Source: Ignavibacteriales bacterium
GTDB lineage: Bacteria; Bacteroidota; Ignavibacteria; Tepidaquicellales; Tepidaquicellaceae
DNA length: 64,000 nt
NCBI GenBank assembly: GCA_020635255.1
Contig: JACKAC010000002.1
Coordinates: forward strand, 496,001-560,000
Reading direction: 5' to 3'
The position numbers and the translations under genes are program-made. The notes beneath the pieces were generated by a model. It was not told the DNA's origin. It worked only from the letters and a program-made list of their open reading frames with translations, and ran no database searches. Shown here piece after piece: positions 1 to 8,270 of the stretch. The stretch's first letter is position 1; each line of letters begins with the position of its first letter.

Positions 1-468
1 TATATTACCGTTCACCAGGTCTATATTAACGTCACCCTCTATGTCTCTTGCCTCGACGTTTCCGCTGACATTATTTATATTCACCTCAAACCTCGCCGGC
101 ACATATACTATGTAATCCACCGACCTTTTATTCCCGAATGAAATAGTGAAGCCATCCTTGACGTCGTGCATGTCTGTCTGCACTATTATTTCGTTCCCGC
201 TTTCGTCGATGTTTATGCTTATATCTTTGATCGGTTTATCAAGGTCTCTTCTTCTTACGCGGGTCGTCATCTTTGCTATTATTCTTATTTTATCTTCCTC
301 GGTTTTGAACACCTTTACCTCGCCATTGACGTTCTCTATCCTGATCTTCGATTTACCTTCTGCCGATGGGCTGAATTCCTGCGTCTCGGATTTTTCAAAG
401 CGGGATCCGCACCCTGTAAGCGCGGCTCCTGCTATCAATATTGTTAGTATAAATATTACCCGTTTCAT
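1..468 (-). CDS. DUF4097-like lipoprotein, partial (3' end outside window)
   Basis: I read this frame from the - strand; it stays open from an ATG at 468 down to base 1, giving 156 codons with no stop, so the C-terminus lies outside the window. The first 20 residues form a lipoprotein signal peptide with lipobox LTGC and acceptor Cys20. The body has short repeating beta units (ENVNGEVKV, NNVSGNVEA, GDVNIDLVNGNI) of the right-handed beta-helix kind found in DUF4097 or putative auto-transporter adhesin head families. A purine-rich site (GGAAGAG) precedes the ATG. It lies 13 bases after the membrane-protein gene and is probably co-transcribed with it. In the family such genes often sit in envelope-stress or sigma/anti-sigma operons, but no regulator is visible here. 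The lipoprotein call is firm; its function is not known. Confidence 0.75.
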   Translation of the reverse strand, partial: MKRVIFILTILIAGAALTGCGSRFEKSETQEFSPSAEGKSKIRIENVNGEVKVFKTEEDKIRIIAKMTTRVRRRDLDKPIKDISINIDESGNEIIVQTDMHDVKDGFTISFGNKRSVDYIVYVPARFEVNINNVSGNVEARDIEGDVNIDLVNGNI

Positions 469-481
469 CTCTCTTCCTCTT

Positions 482-877
482 TTAATTGGTTTCCGAAATT
501 TTCTGGGCTTCCTTTTTCAGCTTCGACGATACTATAGAATAGTACAGTAAGAACCCTAAGCCGGCAAATGTTATCGTTATTCCAAAGCCCAGACCTTCAT
601 CGAAGTCATACTGGTAATAAATAATGTTCGAGATGAATATACCCAGACCGACGAACAGGAATAAGATACCCCATTTCAATGCCGAATACGGATTTCTCGG
701 CTTTTTCTCGGATTCTATGTAGAATGCCTTCATATCCTGAGCCGTAAGCCCTTTCTCCATCATGCGCATTCTTTCTTTATGCTTCATGTAGATGTAGTAG
801 AATATGATCAGTCCCGGGATACCAAATGTGAAGATTATGGCAATTACTGGGATCATTCCTTCTATTAGATCATGCAT
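482..877 (-). CDS. Small membrane protein, DUF6249-like
   Basis: A 131-residue protein with an N-terminal membrane helix (about residues 7-30), a charged cytoplasmic stretch rich in Lys, Arg, Glu and Met (about 31-67), two more hydrophobic segments (about 70-88 and 96-115), and a short basic tail. The layout resembles DUF6249 proteins of Bacteroidota, small membrane proteins of unknown role often encoded beside anti-sigma or lipoprotein genes. The ATG at 877 has a good ribosome site (AGGAG) about ten bases upstream. It is the first gene of a two-gene - strand unit with the lipoprotein at 468, divergent from the polysaccharide locus. Existence as a gene is well supported; the family name is tentative. 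Confidence 0.75.
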   Translation of the reverse strand: MHDLIEGMIPVIAIIFTFGIPGLIIFYYIYMKHKERMRMMEKGLTAQDMKAFYIESEKKPRNPYSALKWGILFLFVGLGIFISNIIYYQYDFDEGLGFGITITFAGLGFLLYYSIVSSKLKKEAQKISETN

Positions 878-1101
878 TTTGTGATCTCCTATATTATTTA
901 GTTATTTTTTTGTTTTATCAGTATAATAAATAGCAAAATTATAAATGTTGAAGCGACAATTATGAATTTTTCCATTCATTCCGATTATTTACTCGTTATG
1001 ACTTAAATAGCCGGAAAAGGTTTCAATTCTCTTGTTGCCTCTTTTTCCTGTAAAAAGAAATATAAATAGATTATTTTTAAAATAACTTATTTATTGTAAA
1101 T
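878..1101. promoter_or_regulatory. Divergent intergenic region holding the promoters of both flanking units
   Basis: This 224-base AT-rich gap separates the - strand lipoprotein unit from the + strand polysaccharide locus, so both promoters should be here. On the - strand, 941-934 reads TAATTTTG, which fits the Bacteroidota -7 consensus TAnnTTTG, but the nearest upstream TTG is only 15 bases away, short of the usual spacing. On the + strand an imperfect inverted repeat (arms about 1012-1020 and 1038-1049) lies in what would be the leader of the antiterminator unit. It is not followed by a T-run, so it is not a normal terminator. No promoter can be assigned with certainty. Confidence 0.35.
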
Positions 1102-1380
1102 TTGCGAAGTTTATTTGTAAAAAGACATATAGAGTTCCTTAGGTGTCCACAATGCCATACCCTTGCTACTTTAAAAAAGTCGCGATCCGAAAACACATTC
1201 GAAAAGTTACTTAAGAGATTTAAATTCAGATACTATTTTTGCTCCAACTGTGGATACAGGAAAAGGTATTTTGGCTACAAACTGTCTAAGAACGGTCTTA
1301 AAGTAATTGTATTATATATAGTAACCGTAATTTTTACTGCCTATCTTGTGAGCTTTTTATTAAATAGATTTTTTAAATGA
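1102..1380 (+). CDS. Small zinc-ribbon membrane protein
   Basis: A 92-residue protein with two CxxC pairs (Cys15/18 and Cys47/50) that would form a zinc ribbon, a basic linker, and one C-terminal transmembrane helix (about 68-88). No ATG or GTG start exists: the frame is open from 1081, just after a stop at 1078, and TTG at 1102 is the best start, so the exact start is uncertain. It overlaps the next gene by four bases (ATGA), meaning the two are translationally coupled. I do not recognise a named family. Its position ahead of the antiterminator suggests a role in locus expression or assembly, but that is only context. Confidence 0.6.
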   Translation: MRSLFVKRHIEFLRCPQCHTLATLKKSRSENTFEKLLKRFKFRYYFCSNCGYRKRYFGYKLSKNGLKVIVLYIVTVIFTAYLVSFLLNRFFK

Positions 1381-1901
1381 CGGAGAGTAGTGAACGTAAC
1401 TGGTATGTGGTCCAGACACGGCCGAGATACGAAAAAAAAGTTTATGAGCAGATCCTGGCAAAGGAAATTGAAACATTCCTGCCGTTAATAATTACAATAA
1501 GGAAGTGGTCCGATCGTAAAAAAAAGATTACCATTCCAATGTTTAGTGGTTACGTCTTTGTTCATGCCAATGAGGCGGAAAGAAAACGGGCGATTGCCGA
1601 TACCATTGGAGCATTGAGATATATCTTTTATATGAAAAGACCGGCTGTAGTTTCCGAAAAGGAGATTAATAACATTAAACTTTCACTTCAGGCTCCGGAG
1701 CGCTTTAAGATCGAAAATTCGAATGTAAAGAAGGGGGATCTGGTAAAGATCACCGGAGGCGTCTTCAGCGGTATGGAGGGTATCGTTACCGAGTTGAGAG
1801 GAAATTACAAGCTCACTATTAATATTTATGAACTCTCGATGTCTCTGAATGTTGTGCTTAGCCCCGGGGAAGTCAAGCTTCTTGAAAAGATTTATGAATA
1901 A
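1377..1901 (+). CDS. UpxY/RfaH-like NusG-family transcription antiterminator
   Basis: A 174-residue NusG paralogue. The N-terminal NGN domain begins NWYVVQTRPRYEKKV (from residue 7) and runs to about 108. A C-terminal KOW domain (about 118-165) carries KKGDLVKITGGVFSGMEG, typical of NusG proteins. In Bacteroides, UpxY proteins are encoded first in capsule operons and act at the untranslated leader to stop premature termination; RfaH does the same for long LPS operons in enterobacteria. The position here, directly upstream of a nearly 60-kb polysaccharide locus, fits a locus-specific UpxY-like factor rather than housekeeping NusG, which normally lies beside secE and rplK. It overlaps the zinc-ribbon gene by four bases. 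A dedicated recruitment element was not identified. Confidence 0.88.
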   Translation: MTESSERNWYVVQTRPRYEKKVYEQILAKEIETFLPLIITIRKWSDRKKKITIPMFSGYVFVHANEAERKRAIADTIGALRYIFYMKRPAVVSEKEINNIKLSLQAPERFKIENSNVKKGDLVKITGGVFSGMEGIVTELRGNYKLTINIYELSMSLNVVLSPGEVKLLEKIYE

Positions 1902-1911
1902 AATCATTTAA

Positions 1912-3222
1912 ATGTCAGAACTAAAAGAAAAAATCAAAAACAATAAATTCAAAGTCGGTATAATCGGCATGGGATATGTCGGTCTGCCCCTAGCGCTTGA
2001 ATTTGCGCAAAAGGGAATTAAGACCATAGGCTTCGATCTCGATGAGAGCAAGGTAACAAGTATTAATAAAGACAAGAAGTCCTATATAAAACACATACCC
2101 GGTAAAAGCATTAAGTCTGCCGTCGAAAGCGATATGCTGTCTGCTACTAAAGAGTTTGCTAAGCTCGGTGAAGTCGATGCTATTATTATCTGTGTTCCTA
2201 CACCGCTCGATAAGAACAGGGAACCTGATATGAAATACGTTGTTCAGACTGCCGAGGAGATAGCTAGATACCTTCGCCCCGGTCATTTCATTTCACTTGA
2301 AAGCACGACATACCCCGGTACTACGGATGAGCTCCTGCTTGGAATATTCGCCAGGACAGGATTGAAAGTAGGTAAGGATTACTTTCTCTGCTTTTCACCG
2401 GAACGGGAAGACCCTAACAATCCTAACTTTGTAACATCCACTATTCCAAAGGTTATAGGCGGCGTTACAAAAAAATGTCTCTCACTTGGGCTTCTTATAT
2501 ACGGTAAAGTAATTGACAAGCTTGTTCCCGTCTCTTCTACTAAAGCTGCTGAGGCAACGAAATTGTTGGAAAATATCTATAGATCGATAAATATCGCTCT
2601 CGTTAATGAGCTTAAAACTGTATTCGATAAAATGGATATTGATGTTTGGGAAGTGATAGATGCCGCGTCAACAAAGCCTTTCGGTTATACGCCTTTCTAT
2701 CCGGGTCCCGGTCTCGGTGGGCACTGTATCCCTATCGACCCGTTTTACCTGACGTGGAAGGCAAGAGAGTATGAGACCGCAACTAAGTTTATCGAGCTTG
2801 CGGGTGAAATCAATACTAACATGCCCCACTATGTTATTGCTAAAGTAATGGATGCATTGAATGTTAATAAGAAAGCGCTAAATAATTCACGCATACTGAT
2901 ACTCGGACTGGCTTACAAAAAAAATGTGGATGACATTCGCGAATCCCCGTCGTTAAAACTTATTGAACTCCTTCAGGAGCGCGGAGCAAGGGTTGATTAT
3001 AATGACGAATTCGTAAAGTCTATACCTGAATTAAGAAAATACAATTTCAAAAAGAAGTCCGTCAAACTTACAAAAGAAAATCTCGGTAAGTACGACCTTG
3101 TACTGCTTTCGACGGACCATTCTTACTATGACCATAAATTCATTCTTAAGCATTCAAAGCTTATAGTGGATACAAGGAACGCCTTTAAAGATTTTAAGAA
3201 CTCAAAAATTTACAAAGCCTGA
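1912..3222 (+). CDS. wbpA: UDP-N-acetylglucosamine 6-dehydrogenase (WbpA type)
   Basis: Oxidises C6 of UDP-GlcNAc to UDP-GlcNAcA with two NAD+, the first step of the Wbp pathway to diacetamido uronic acids. The 436-residue protein starts with a Rossmann motif (GMGYVGLPLALEFA, about residue 19) and has the middle- and C-terminal domains of the UDP-sugar dehydrogenase family. The catalytic cysteine is Cys272 in GPGLGGHCIPIDP. The wording of this motif and the YVGLPLA start match the UDP-GlcNAc/UDP-ManNAc group better than UDP-glucose dehydrogenases. It is followed at 8 bases by the matching WbpE-type aminotransferase, with the WbpB and WbpD types farther downstream, which supports the substrate assignment. 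ATG start. Confidence 0.9.
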   Translation: MSELKEKIKNNKFKVGIIGMGYVGLPLALEFAQKGIKTIGFDLDESKVTSINKDKKSYIKHIPGKSIKSAVESDMLSATKEFAKLGEVDAIIICVPTPLDKNREPDMKYVVQTAEEIARYLRPGHFISLESTTYPGTTDELLLGIFARTGLKVGKDYFLCFSPEREDPNNPNFVTSTIPKVIGGVTKKCLSLGLLIYGKVIDKLVPVSSTKAAEATKLLENIYRSINIALVNELKTVFDKMDIDVWEVIDAASTKPFGYTPFYPGPGLGGHCIPIDPFYLTWKAREYETATKFIELAGEINTNMPHYVIAKVMDALNVNKKALNNSRILILGLAYKKNVDDIRESPSLKLIELLQERGARVDYNDEFVKSIPELRKYNFKKKSVKLTKENLGKYDLVLLSTDHSYYDHKFILKHSKLIVDTRNAFKDFKNSKIYKA

Positions 3223-3230
3223 TCAAAAAT

Positions 3231-4400
3231 ATGAAAGTACCTTTATTAGACCTGAAAGCGCAGTACAGTCAGATAAAAAAAGAACTTGATGAAGCATTAA
3301 TAAGAGTTGCCGAGAGTCAGTATTTTATTTTGGGACCTGAAGTTGAAAAGCTGGAAAAGACCATGAATGAATATATCGGATGCACATCCTCTATAGGTGT
3401 TTCTTCCGGTACGGACGCCCTGCTCGTTGCTCTTATGGCAATCGATATTCAGCCCGGTGATGAAGTTATTCTCCCGACTTATTCGTTCTTCGCGACCGCG
3501 GGTGTGGTAAGCCGTCTTAACGCTAAACCTGTCTTTTGTGATGTTGATCCTGTTACGTTCAATATCGATCCTTCTAAAATAGAGGAACTGGTTACGGAAA
3601 GAACAAAAGCGATTACTCCCGTTCATCTTTACGGACAGAGCGCGGACATGAATCCTATAATGGAGATTGCTAAAAAGCACAACCTTGTTGTTATAGAGGA
3701 TGCCGCGCAGTCGATTGGGACACAATACAAGGACGGAAGGACCACCGGGACGATCGGAGAGGTAGGATGTTTCTCGTTTTTCCCGAGCAAAAATCTCGGC
3801 GGATTTGGTGACGGCGGACTCGTCACTGCAATGGACGCCGAACTCGGTGAGAAGATCAGGATACTCCGCGTGCATGGTGGGAAACCCAAGTATTATCACA
3901 GGATTATCGGCGGTAATTTCCGTCTCGACGCGATACAAGCTGCAGTCATTAATGTAAAATTCCCGCACCTTGACTCATGGTCGAAACAGCGTCAGAGCAA
4001 TGCCGACCTTTATACCAGCCTCTTTGTGGATAAAGGACTTGCATCAGGTGAAGGTGTTGTAGAGTTCAGTGAAACGGAGAAAGTCCTTATACCAAAGGCG
4101 GTTTACAGGAGCGCTGACATTCCGAGATATCACATCTACAATCAGTATGTGATACGGGTCGAAGACCGTGACGGATTGAGAGAGCATCTGAAGCAGAAGG
4201 AGATAGGAACAGAAATTTATTATCCCGTTCCGTTCCATTTGCAGGATTGCTTTGCTTATATTGGGAATAAGAAAGGTGATTTTCCTGTCGCTGAGTTTTG
4301 TGCTGAAAAATCGCTCGCTCTGCCTATATATCCCGAATTGACGAATGAACAGATAGAGTACACAGTTGACAGCATAAAAGAATTTATAGATAAAAGCTAA
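3231..4400 (+). CDS. wbpE: WbpE-type PLP aminotransferase (3-amino uronic acid formation)
   Basis: A DegT/DnrJ/EryC1-fold aminotransferase of 389 residues. In the Wbp pathway WbpE adds an amino group from glutamate to C3 of the 3-keto UDP-GlcNAcA made by WbpB, releasing 2-oxoglutarate. Lys187, in FFPSKNLGGFGDGG, is the expected Schiff-base lysine; EDAAQSIG (about residue 159) holds the Asp that pairs with the PLP ring nitrogen. The N-terminal MKVPLLDLKAQY opening is typical of this subgroup. It lies between the WbpA-type dehydrogenase and the 2-hydroxyglutarate oxidase, the latter starting on the base after its stop. Other DegT enzymes act on 4-keto sugars; the neighbours make the 3-keto uronic acid role much more likely. 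Confidence 0.88.
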   Translation: MKVPLLDLKAQYSQIKKELDEALIRVAESQYFILGPEVEKLEKTMNEYIGCTSSIGVSSGTDALLVALMAIDIQPGDEVILPTYSFFATAGVVSRLNAKPVFCDVDPVTFNIDPSKIEELVTERTKAITPVHLYGQSADMNPIMEIAKKHNLVVIEDAAQSIGTQYKDGRTTGTIGEVGCFSFFPSKNLGGFGDGGLVTAMDAELGEKIRILRVHGGKPKYYHRIIGGNFRLDAIQAAVINVKFPHLDSWSKQRQSNADLYTSLFVDKGLASGEGVVEFSETEKVLIPKAVYRSADIPRYHIYNQYVIRVEDRDGLREHLKQKEIGTEIYYPVPFHLQDCFAYIGNKKGDFPVAEFCAEKSLALPIYPELTNEQIEYTVDSIKEFIDKS

Positions 4401-5603
4401 TTGAACAATTTTGATGTTATGGTGATTGGCGCCGGTATCGTAGGTCTTGCCGGCGCTTATAAGATCCTTGAATCCGACCCCTCCCTAAAGATTTGTATCC
4501 TCGAAAAAGAAAACGGCATCGCGCGTCACCAATCAGGTCATAATAGTAATGTCATTCATTCGGGAATTTATTATAAACCGGGCAGCCTGAAAGCCACAAA
4601 CTGCATCAGGGGTTATTCTATGATGGTGGATTTTTGCCAAAGCAATAACATCCCCTATGACCTGTGCGGTAAAATGATCGTTGCTACAAGTGACAAAGAG
4701 GAAGAGCGTTTAAACAATCTATATAAAAGAGGTAAAGAAAACGGGCTCGACGATATAGAGTTATTATCCGGGGAGGAACTTTCTAAGCGTGAACCCAACA
4801 TAACCGGTATAAAAGCAATTTACATTCCATACACCGGCATAACTGATTTTAAACTTGTGTGCAAAGCCCTTTATGATGACATAGTAAAAATAGGCGGAAA
4901 AGTTTTCTTCGGTTCAAAAGTTATGGGCATCGAAACAGGGAATGTCTGTACCGTTAAGACTAGCTCGGGAGATTATTCTGCTAAGTATGTTGTAAACTGT
5001 GCCGGGTTATATTCGGACGTGATCGCGAAATATTTTATAAGCGACATCTCTATTAAAATACTGCCTTTCCGCGGAGAATATTTCTGGGTGAAAAAAAGAG
5101 AAGAGAGAAAGATTAACTCTCTCGTTTATCCCGTGCCCGACCCTGCATTCCCGTTCCTCGGAGTCCACCTCACAAAAACTATTGACGGGCGCACCGAAGC
5201 CGGTCCGAATGCTGTTCCTGCGTTCCGCCGGGAGGGTTACAAAAAAAGCGACATAAATCTGAAAGAACTGTGGGATTTTATTTCATACAGGGGAGCGCTG
5301 AAGCTTTTTCGCAAGTATTATAAAACCGGACTGGCTGAGATCCACCGCTCTTTCTCAAAAAACGCATTTACGGAGAGCATAAAACGCTTCATGCCGGGAA
5401 TTTCTACTGCCGATCTGTCTTATGGAGGCGCCGGGGTCAGAGCGCAGGCATGTGATAGAGGCGGTAATATAATCGATGATTTCGTGATTTATGAGACGGA
5501 GTACAGCATAAATGTCTGTAATGCGCCTTCTCCCGCCGCCACATCCTCACTATCCATAGGAAAAACAATATCGGACAAGTTAATGAATAAAATTAATCGT
5601 TAA
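4401..5603 (+). CDS. lhgO: L-2-hydroxyglutarate oxidase (LhgO family)
   Basis: An FAD-dependent oxidase of the DAO fold, 400 residues, with dinucleotide motif GAGIVGLAGAY (about residue 10) and the LhgO landmarks HQSGHNSNVIHSGIYY and a C-terminal YGGAGVRAQ. The family converts L-2-hydroxyglutarate to 2-oxoglutarate. Its place between WbpE- and WbpB-type genes is telling: as known for the Wbp pathway, WbpB recycles its NADH by reducing 2-oxoglutarate to 2-hydroxyglutarate, so this enzyme would remove the by-product and return 2-oxoglutarate. That link is my inference. The start is TTG at 4401, one base after the upstream stop; no better start precedes the FAD motif. Confidence 0.85.
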   Translation: MNNFDVMVIGAGIVGLAGAYKILESDPSLKICILEKENGIARHQSGHNSNVIHSGIYYKPGSLKATNCIRGYSMMVDFCQSNNIPYDLCGKMIVATSDKEEERLNNLYKRGKENGLDDIELLSGEELSKREPNITGIKAIYIPYTGITDFKLVCKALYDDIVKIGGKVFFGSKVMGIETGNVCTVKTSSGDYSAKYVVNCAGLYSDVIAKYFISDISIKILPFRGEYFWVKKREERKINSLVYPVPDPAFPFLGVHLTKTIDGRTEAGPNAVPAFRREGYKKSDINLKELWDFISYRGALKLFRKYYKTGLAEIHRSFSKNAFTESIKRFMPGISTADLSYGGAGVRAQACDRGGNIIDDFVIYETEYSINVCNAPSPAATSSLSIGKTISDKLMNKINR

Positions 5604-5643
5604 TCTTTATTATTTTAGAGACATTCTATAATCAATTAAATTA

Positions 5644-6687
5644 ATGAAAAAAGCTTTAATATCGGGTATCACTGGTCAGGACGGAAGTTACCTGGCGGAG
5701 ATACTGCTGGAAAAAGGTTACGAAGTACACGGAATAATCCGCAGAAGCAGCTCGTTTAATACAGGCAGGCTGGACCACCTATACAATAATCCGGATCTGC
5801 TCGACGCTAAACTTTTCCTGCACTACGGCGACCTCGTTGACACGAGCAATCTGAATAGAATATTGGAAAAAGTTGCACCGGACGAAATTTATAACCTTGC
5901 TGCGCAGTCACACGTGAAAGTCTCGTTCGAACTCCCTGACTATACTGCGCAGGTTGACGCGCTCGGTACACTGCGTTTCCTGGATGCGATGCGCGAGACC
6001 GGCTTAAAGAGTGCGAAGTTTTACCAGGCTTCTACCAGTGAGCTCTACGGTAAAGTGCAGGAGGTCCCGCAAACCGAAAAGACACCGTTTTACCCGCGCA
6101 GCCCGTATGGCGTCGCAAAAATATACGGCTACTGGATAGTCGTAAACTACCGTGAAGCCTACGACCTCTTCGCATGCAACGGTATCCTTTTCAACCACGA
6201 ATCACCGCGACGTGGAGAGACCTTCGTTACCAGAAAGATCACCCGTGCCGCCGCCCGGATTAAATGCAACCTCCAGGATAAGCTTAAGATCGGTAACCTC
6301 GATGCAAAGAGAGACTGGGGTTACGCGCCCGAGTACTGCGAGGGTATGTGGCTCATGCTTCAGCAGAAAAAACCCGATGACTATGTTCTCGCAACCGGTG
6401 AGACTCACACAGTGAGAGAGTTCGCCGACCTTACTTTCAAACACCTCGAAATGGAGCTCGACTGGCAGGGCAAAGGCATCGACGAAAAAGGCATCGATAA
6501 AAAGACCGGCAAAGTGCTCGTGGAGATCGACCCGCATTACTTCCGGCCGACGGAGGTGGACCTGCTGATTGGTGACGCTTCTAAGGCTAAAGCTAACCTC
6601 GGATGGGAGCCCAAAGTCAAATTCGATGAGCTAGTATCCATCATGACATCAGCCGATTATGAAAAAGTATTGAAGAGGGGTTACTAA
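5644..6687 (+). CDS. gmd: GDP-mannose 4,6-dehydratase
   Basis: Converts GDP-D-mannose to GDP-4-keto-6-deoxy-D-mannose, precursor of GDP-fucose, GDP-rhamnose or GDP-perosamine. The 347-residue SDR has the NADP-binding motif [12 protein letters not shown] at the start, the family signature [12 protein letters not shown], the catalytic Thr/Ser-Glu region [12 protein letters not shown], and YxxxK in YGVAK (about residue 155). [15 protein letters not shown] is also diagnostic. A 40-base gap precedes it; the WbpB-type gene begins on the base after its stop. The bases look more GC-rich than the neighbours, a possible sign of separate acquisition. I found no fcl/wcaG or rmd gene in the window, so the next step must be encoded elsewhere or be done by one of the other epimerase-type proteins. 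Confidence 0.93.
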   Translation: MKKALISGITGQDGSYLAEILLEKGYEVHGIIRRSSSFNTGRLDHLYNNPDLLDAKLFLHYGDLVDTSNLNRILEKVAPDEIYNLAAQSHVKVSFELPDYTAQVDALGTLRFLDAMRETGLKSAKFYQASTSELYGKVQEVPQTEKTPFYPRSPYGVAKIYGYWIVVNYREAYDLFACNGILFNHESPRRGETFVTRKITRAAARIKCNLQDKLKIGNLDAKRDWGYAPEYCEGMWLMLQQKKPDDYVLATGETHTVREFADLTFKHLEMELDWQGKGIDEKGIDKKTGKVLVEIDPHYFRPTEVDLLIGDASKAKANLGWEPKVKFDELVSIMTSADYEKVLKRGY

Positions 6688-7656
6688 ATGAAAGGCGTTA
6701 CGCTGGCGATAGTGGGTTTTGGTAAGTGGGGCTATAATCATGTAAATACAGCAGCTAAACTCCTCGACCATTCTGCCATAACCGTATGTGATACGGATGA
6801 AGCCGGCAGGGATAAGCTAAAGAAGATATCCGGCAATATTAATTTCACCACTGATCTCTCCGAGGTAATAGCTGATGAAAGTATAAACGCAGTGATCATC
6901 GCTACTCCGGCAGAGACACATTTTGAGATAGCTAAAAAAATGATGGAAGCGGGAAAGAATGTTCTGGTGGAAAAACCGATTACACTTATTTCCGGCGAAG
7001 CGGAGGAGCTTTTAAAAATAGCTAATGATAAGGGCGTGATACTAATGGTGGGTCATGTATTGCTCTATCACCCCGCGGTTCTAAAGATAAAAGAAATGCT
7101 GGAAGAAGGAAAGCTTGGTAAGCTCCAGTACATATACAGCAACAGGCTTAACCTCGGAACGATAAGAAGTGAAGAAAATATTTTATGGAGTTTCGCTCCG
7201 CACGATATATCGGTCATACAATTTTTAACGGATAATAACCCGACGGAAGTATTTGCCAGGGGAGCAAGTTTCCTTCAGCACCAAATAGAGGATACGACTC
7301 TTACATTTATGAAATACCCTGATAATGTATCGGCTCATATTTTTGTCAGCTGGTTACATCCGTTCAAAGAGCAGAGGCTAGTCGTAATAGGCGATAAGGG
7401 AATGGTTGTCTTTGAGGACAGCCTGCCTGCAGAAAAACTCAAGTACTACAAAAAAGGTTTTCAGAGAGTAGAAGGTGTGCTGGAAAAGTTCGATCATGAT
7501 TACGAAGTAATAGAGTTTGACAACAAGATGCCTCTTGAAGAGGAGCAGAAACATTTCTTTGAATGTGTGGCGGATGGTAAACAACCTCTCACCGACGGTC
7601 AGCACGCGATCGAGGTGCTGAAGATACTCGAAGAATCCGAAAAAAGTTTAAGGTAA
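6688..7656 (+). CDS. wbpB: WbpB/WlbA-type UDP-N-acetylglucosaminuronate 3-dehydrogenase (Gfo/Idh/MocA)
   Basis: A 322-residue Gfo/Idh/MocA oxidoreductase with a Rossmann start (IVGFGKWGYNHV), the family motif EKPI containing Lys96, and His172 in FAPHDISV; a Lys/His pair at these places is the catalytic arrangement in WlbA. The family member in the Wbp pathway oxidises C3 of UDP-GlcNAcA to a ketone while the bound NADH is reoxidised by 2-oxoglutarate. It sits two genes after the WbpE-type aminotransferase and directly before the WbpD-type acetyltransferase. The broad family has many substrates; the assignment rests on having all four partner genes together. Confidence 0.82.
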   Translation: MKGVTLAIVGFGKWGYNHVNTAAKLLDHSAITVCDTDEAGRDKLKKISGNINFTTDLSEVIADESINAVIIATPAETHFEIAKKMMEAGKNVLVEKPITLISGEAEELLKIANDKGVILMVGHVLLYHPAVLKIKEMLEEGKLGKLQYIYSNRLNLGTIRSEENILWSFAPHDISVIQFLTDNNPTEVFARGASFLQHQIEDTTLTFMKYPDNVSAHIFVSWLHPFKEQRLVVIGDKGMVVFEDSLPAEKLKYYKKGFQRVEGVLEKFDHDYEVIEFDNKMPLEEEQKHFFECVADGKQPLTDGQHAIEVLKILEESEKSLR

Positions 7657-7670
7657 CAAACAACAAAACC

Positions 7671-8270
7671 ATGGCAGACGAGAAAAAATATTACGTAAAT
7701 GAATATGCAGTGGTAGATGATAACGTCGAAATTGGAGAAGGAACGAAGATTTGGCATTTTTCGCACATACAGTCCGGTTCAAAGATTGGAAGATCTTGTT
7801 CGCTCGGACAAAATGTGAACGTCGGCAACAATGTCATCATCGGCGATAACGTCAAGATCCAGAATAACGTGTCGGTGTACGAGGGAGTTGAACTCGAAGA
7901 TTATGTCTTTTGCGGACCATCTATGGTTTTTACGAATATTATCAATCCGAGGAGCAAATATCCTCAGGTTGGTTCTAAATTTTATATAAAGACGCTCATA
8001 AAAGAAGGCGCGTCACTGGGCGCTAACTGCACGATAGTATGCGGGCATACCGTAGGCAGGTTCGCTTTTGTGGGGGCTGGGGCAGTTGTGACCAAAGATG
8101 TTCCTGATTTTGCATTAGTTGTAGGTAATCCTTCCAAAATAATTGGCTGGGTGAGCGAGGCTGGGAAAAAGTTGGAATTTGATGAAAATGGAGAAGCTTT
8201 TTGTGAAAGATCAAATATGAAGTATAAGCTCGCCAATGGTATCGTAACAGAGTTAGAGAACTCTAATTGA
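7671..8270 (+). CDS. wbpD: WbpD/WlbB-type UDP-3-amino-uronate N-acetyltransferase
   Basis: A 199-residue left-handed beta-helix acetyltransferase. Hexapeptide repeats start at about residue 12 (VVDDNVEIGEGTKIWHF) and continue through NVNVGNNVIIGDNVKIQNN and GPSMVFTNIINPRSKYP, the last being a loop characteristic of WbpD/WlbB. In the pathway it acetylates the 3-amino group with acetyl-CoA, giving UDP-2,3-diacetamido-2,3-dideoxy-glucuronic acid. It completes the four-enzyme set begun at 1912. A WbpI-type C2 epimerase, which would make the manno isomer, is not visible. After this gene comes a terminator-like hairpin and a 468-base gap. Confidence 0.88.
   Translation: MADEKKYYVNEYAVVDDNVEIGEGTKIWHFSHIQSGSKIGRSCSLGQNVNVGNNVIIGDNVKIQNNVSVYEGVELEDYVFCGPSMVFTNIINPRSKYPQVGSKFYIKTLIKEGASLGANCTIVCGHTVGRFAFVGAGAVVTKDVPDFALVVGNPSKIIGWVSEAGKKLEFDENGEAFCERSNMKYKLANGIVTELENSN

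Noticed and set aside
146..550. Two + strand reading frames in 146-550
   Set aside because: They lie opposite the lipoprotein and membrane-protein genes, which have signal peptides, ribosome sites and family features; the + frames have none.
1097..1104. TAAATTTG, a perfect match to the Bacteroidota -7 promoter box
   Set aside because: It overlaps the best start codon (TTG 1102) of the first gene, so transcription would begin inside the gene, and there is no TTG-type -33 element at a suitable distance. Probably chance in AT-rich DNA.
3297..3968. Long - strand reading frame of 223 codons
   Set aside because: It is antisense to the well-conserved WbpE-type aminotransferase gene and has no recognisable features.
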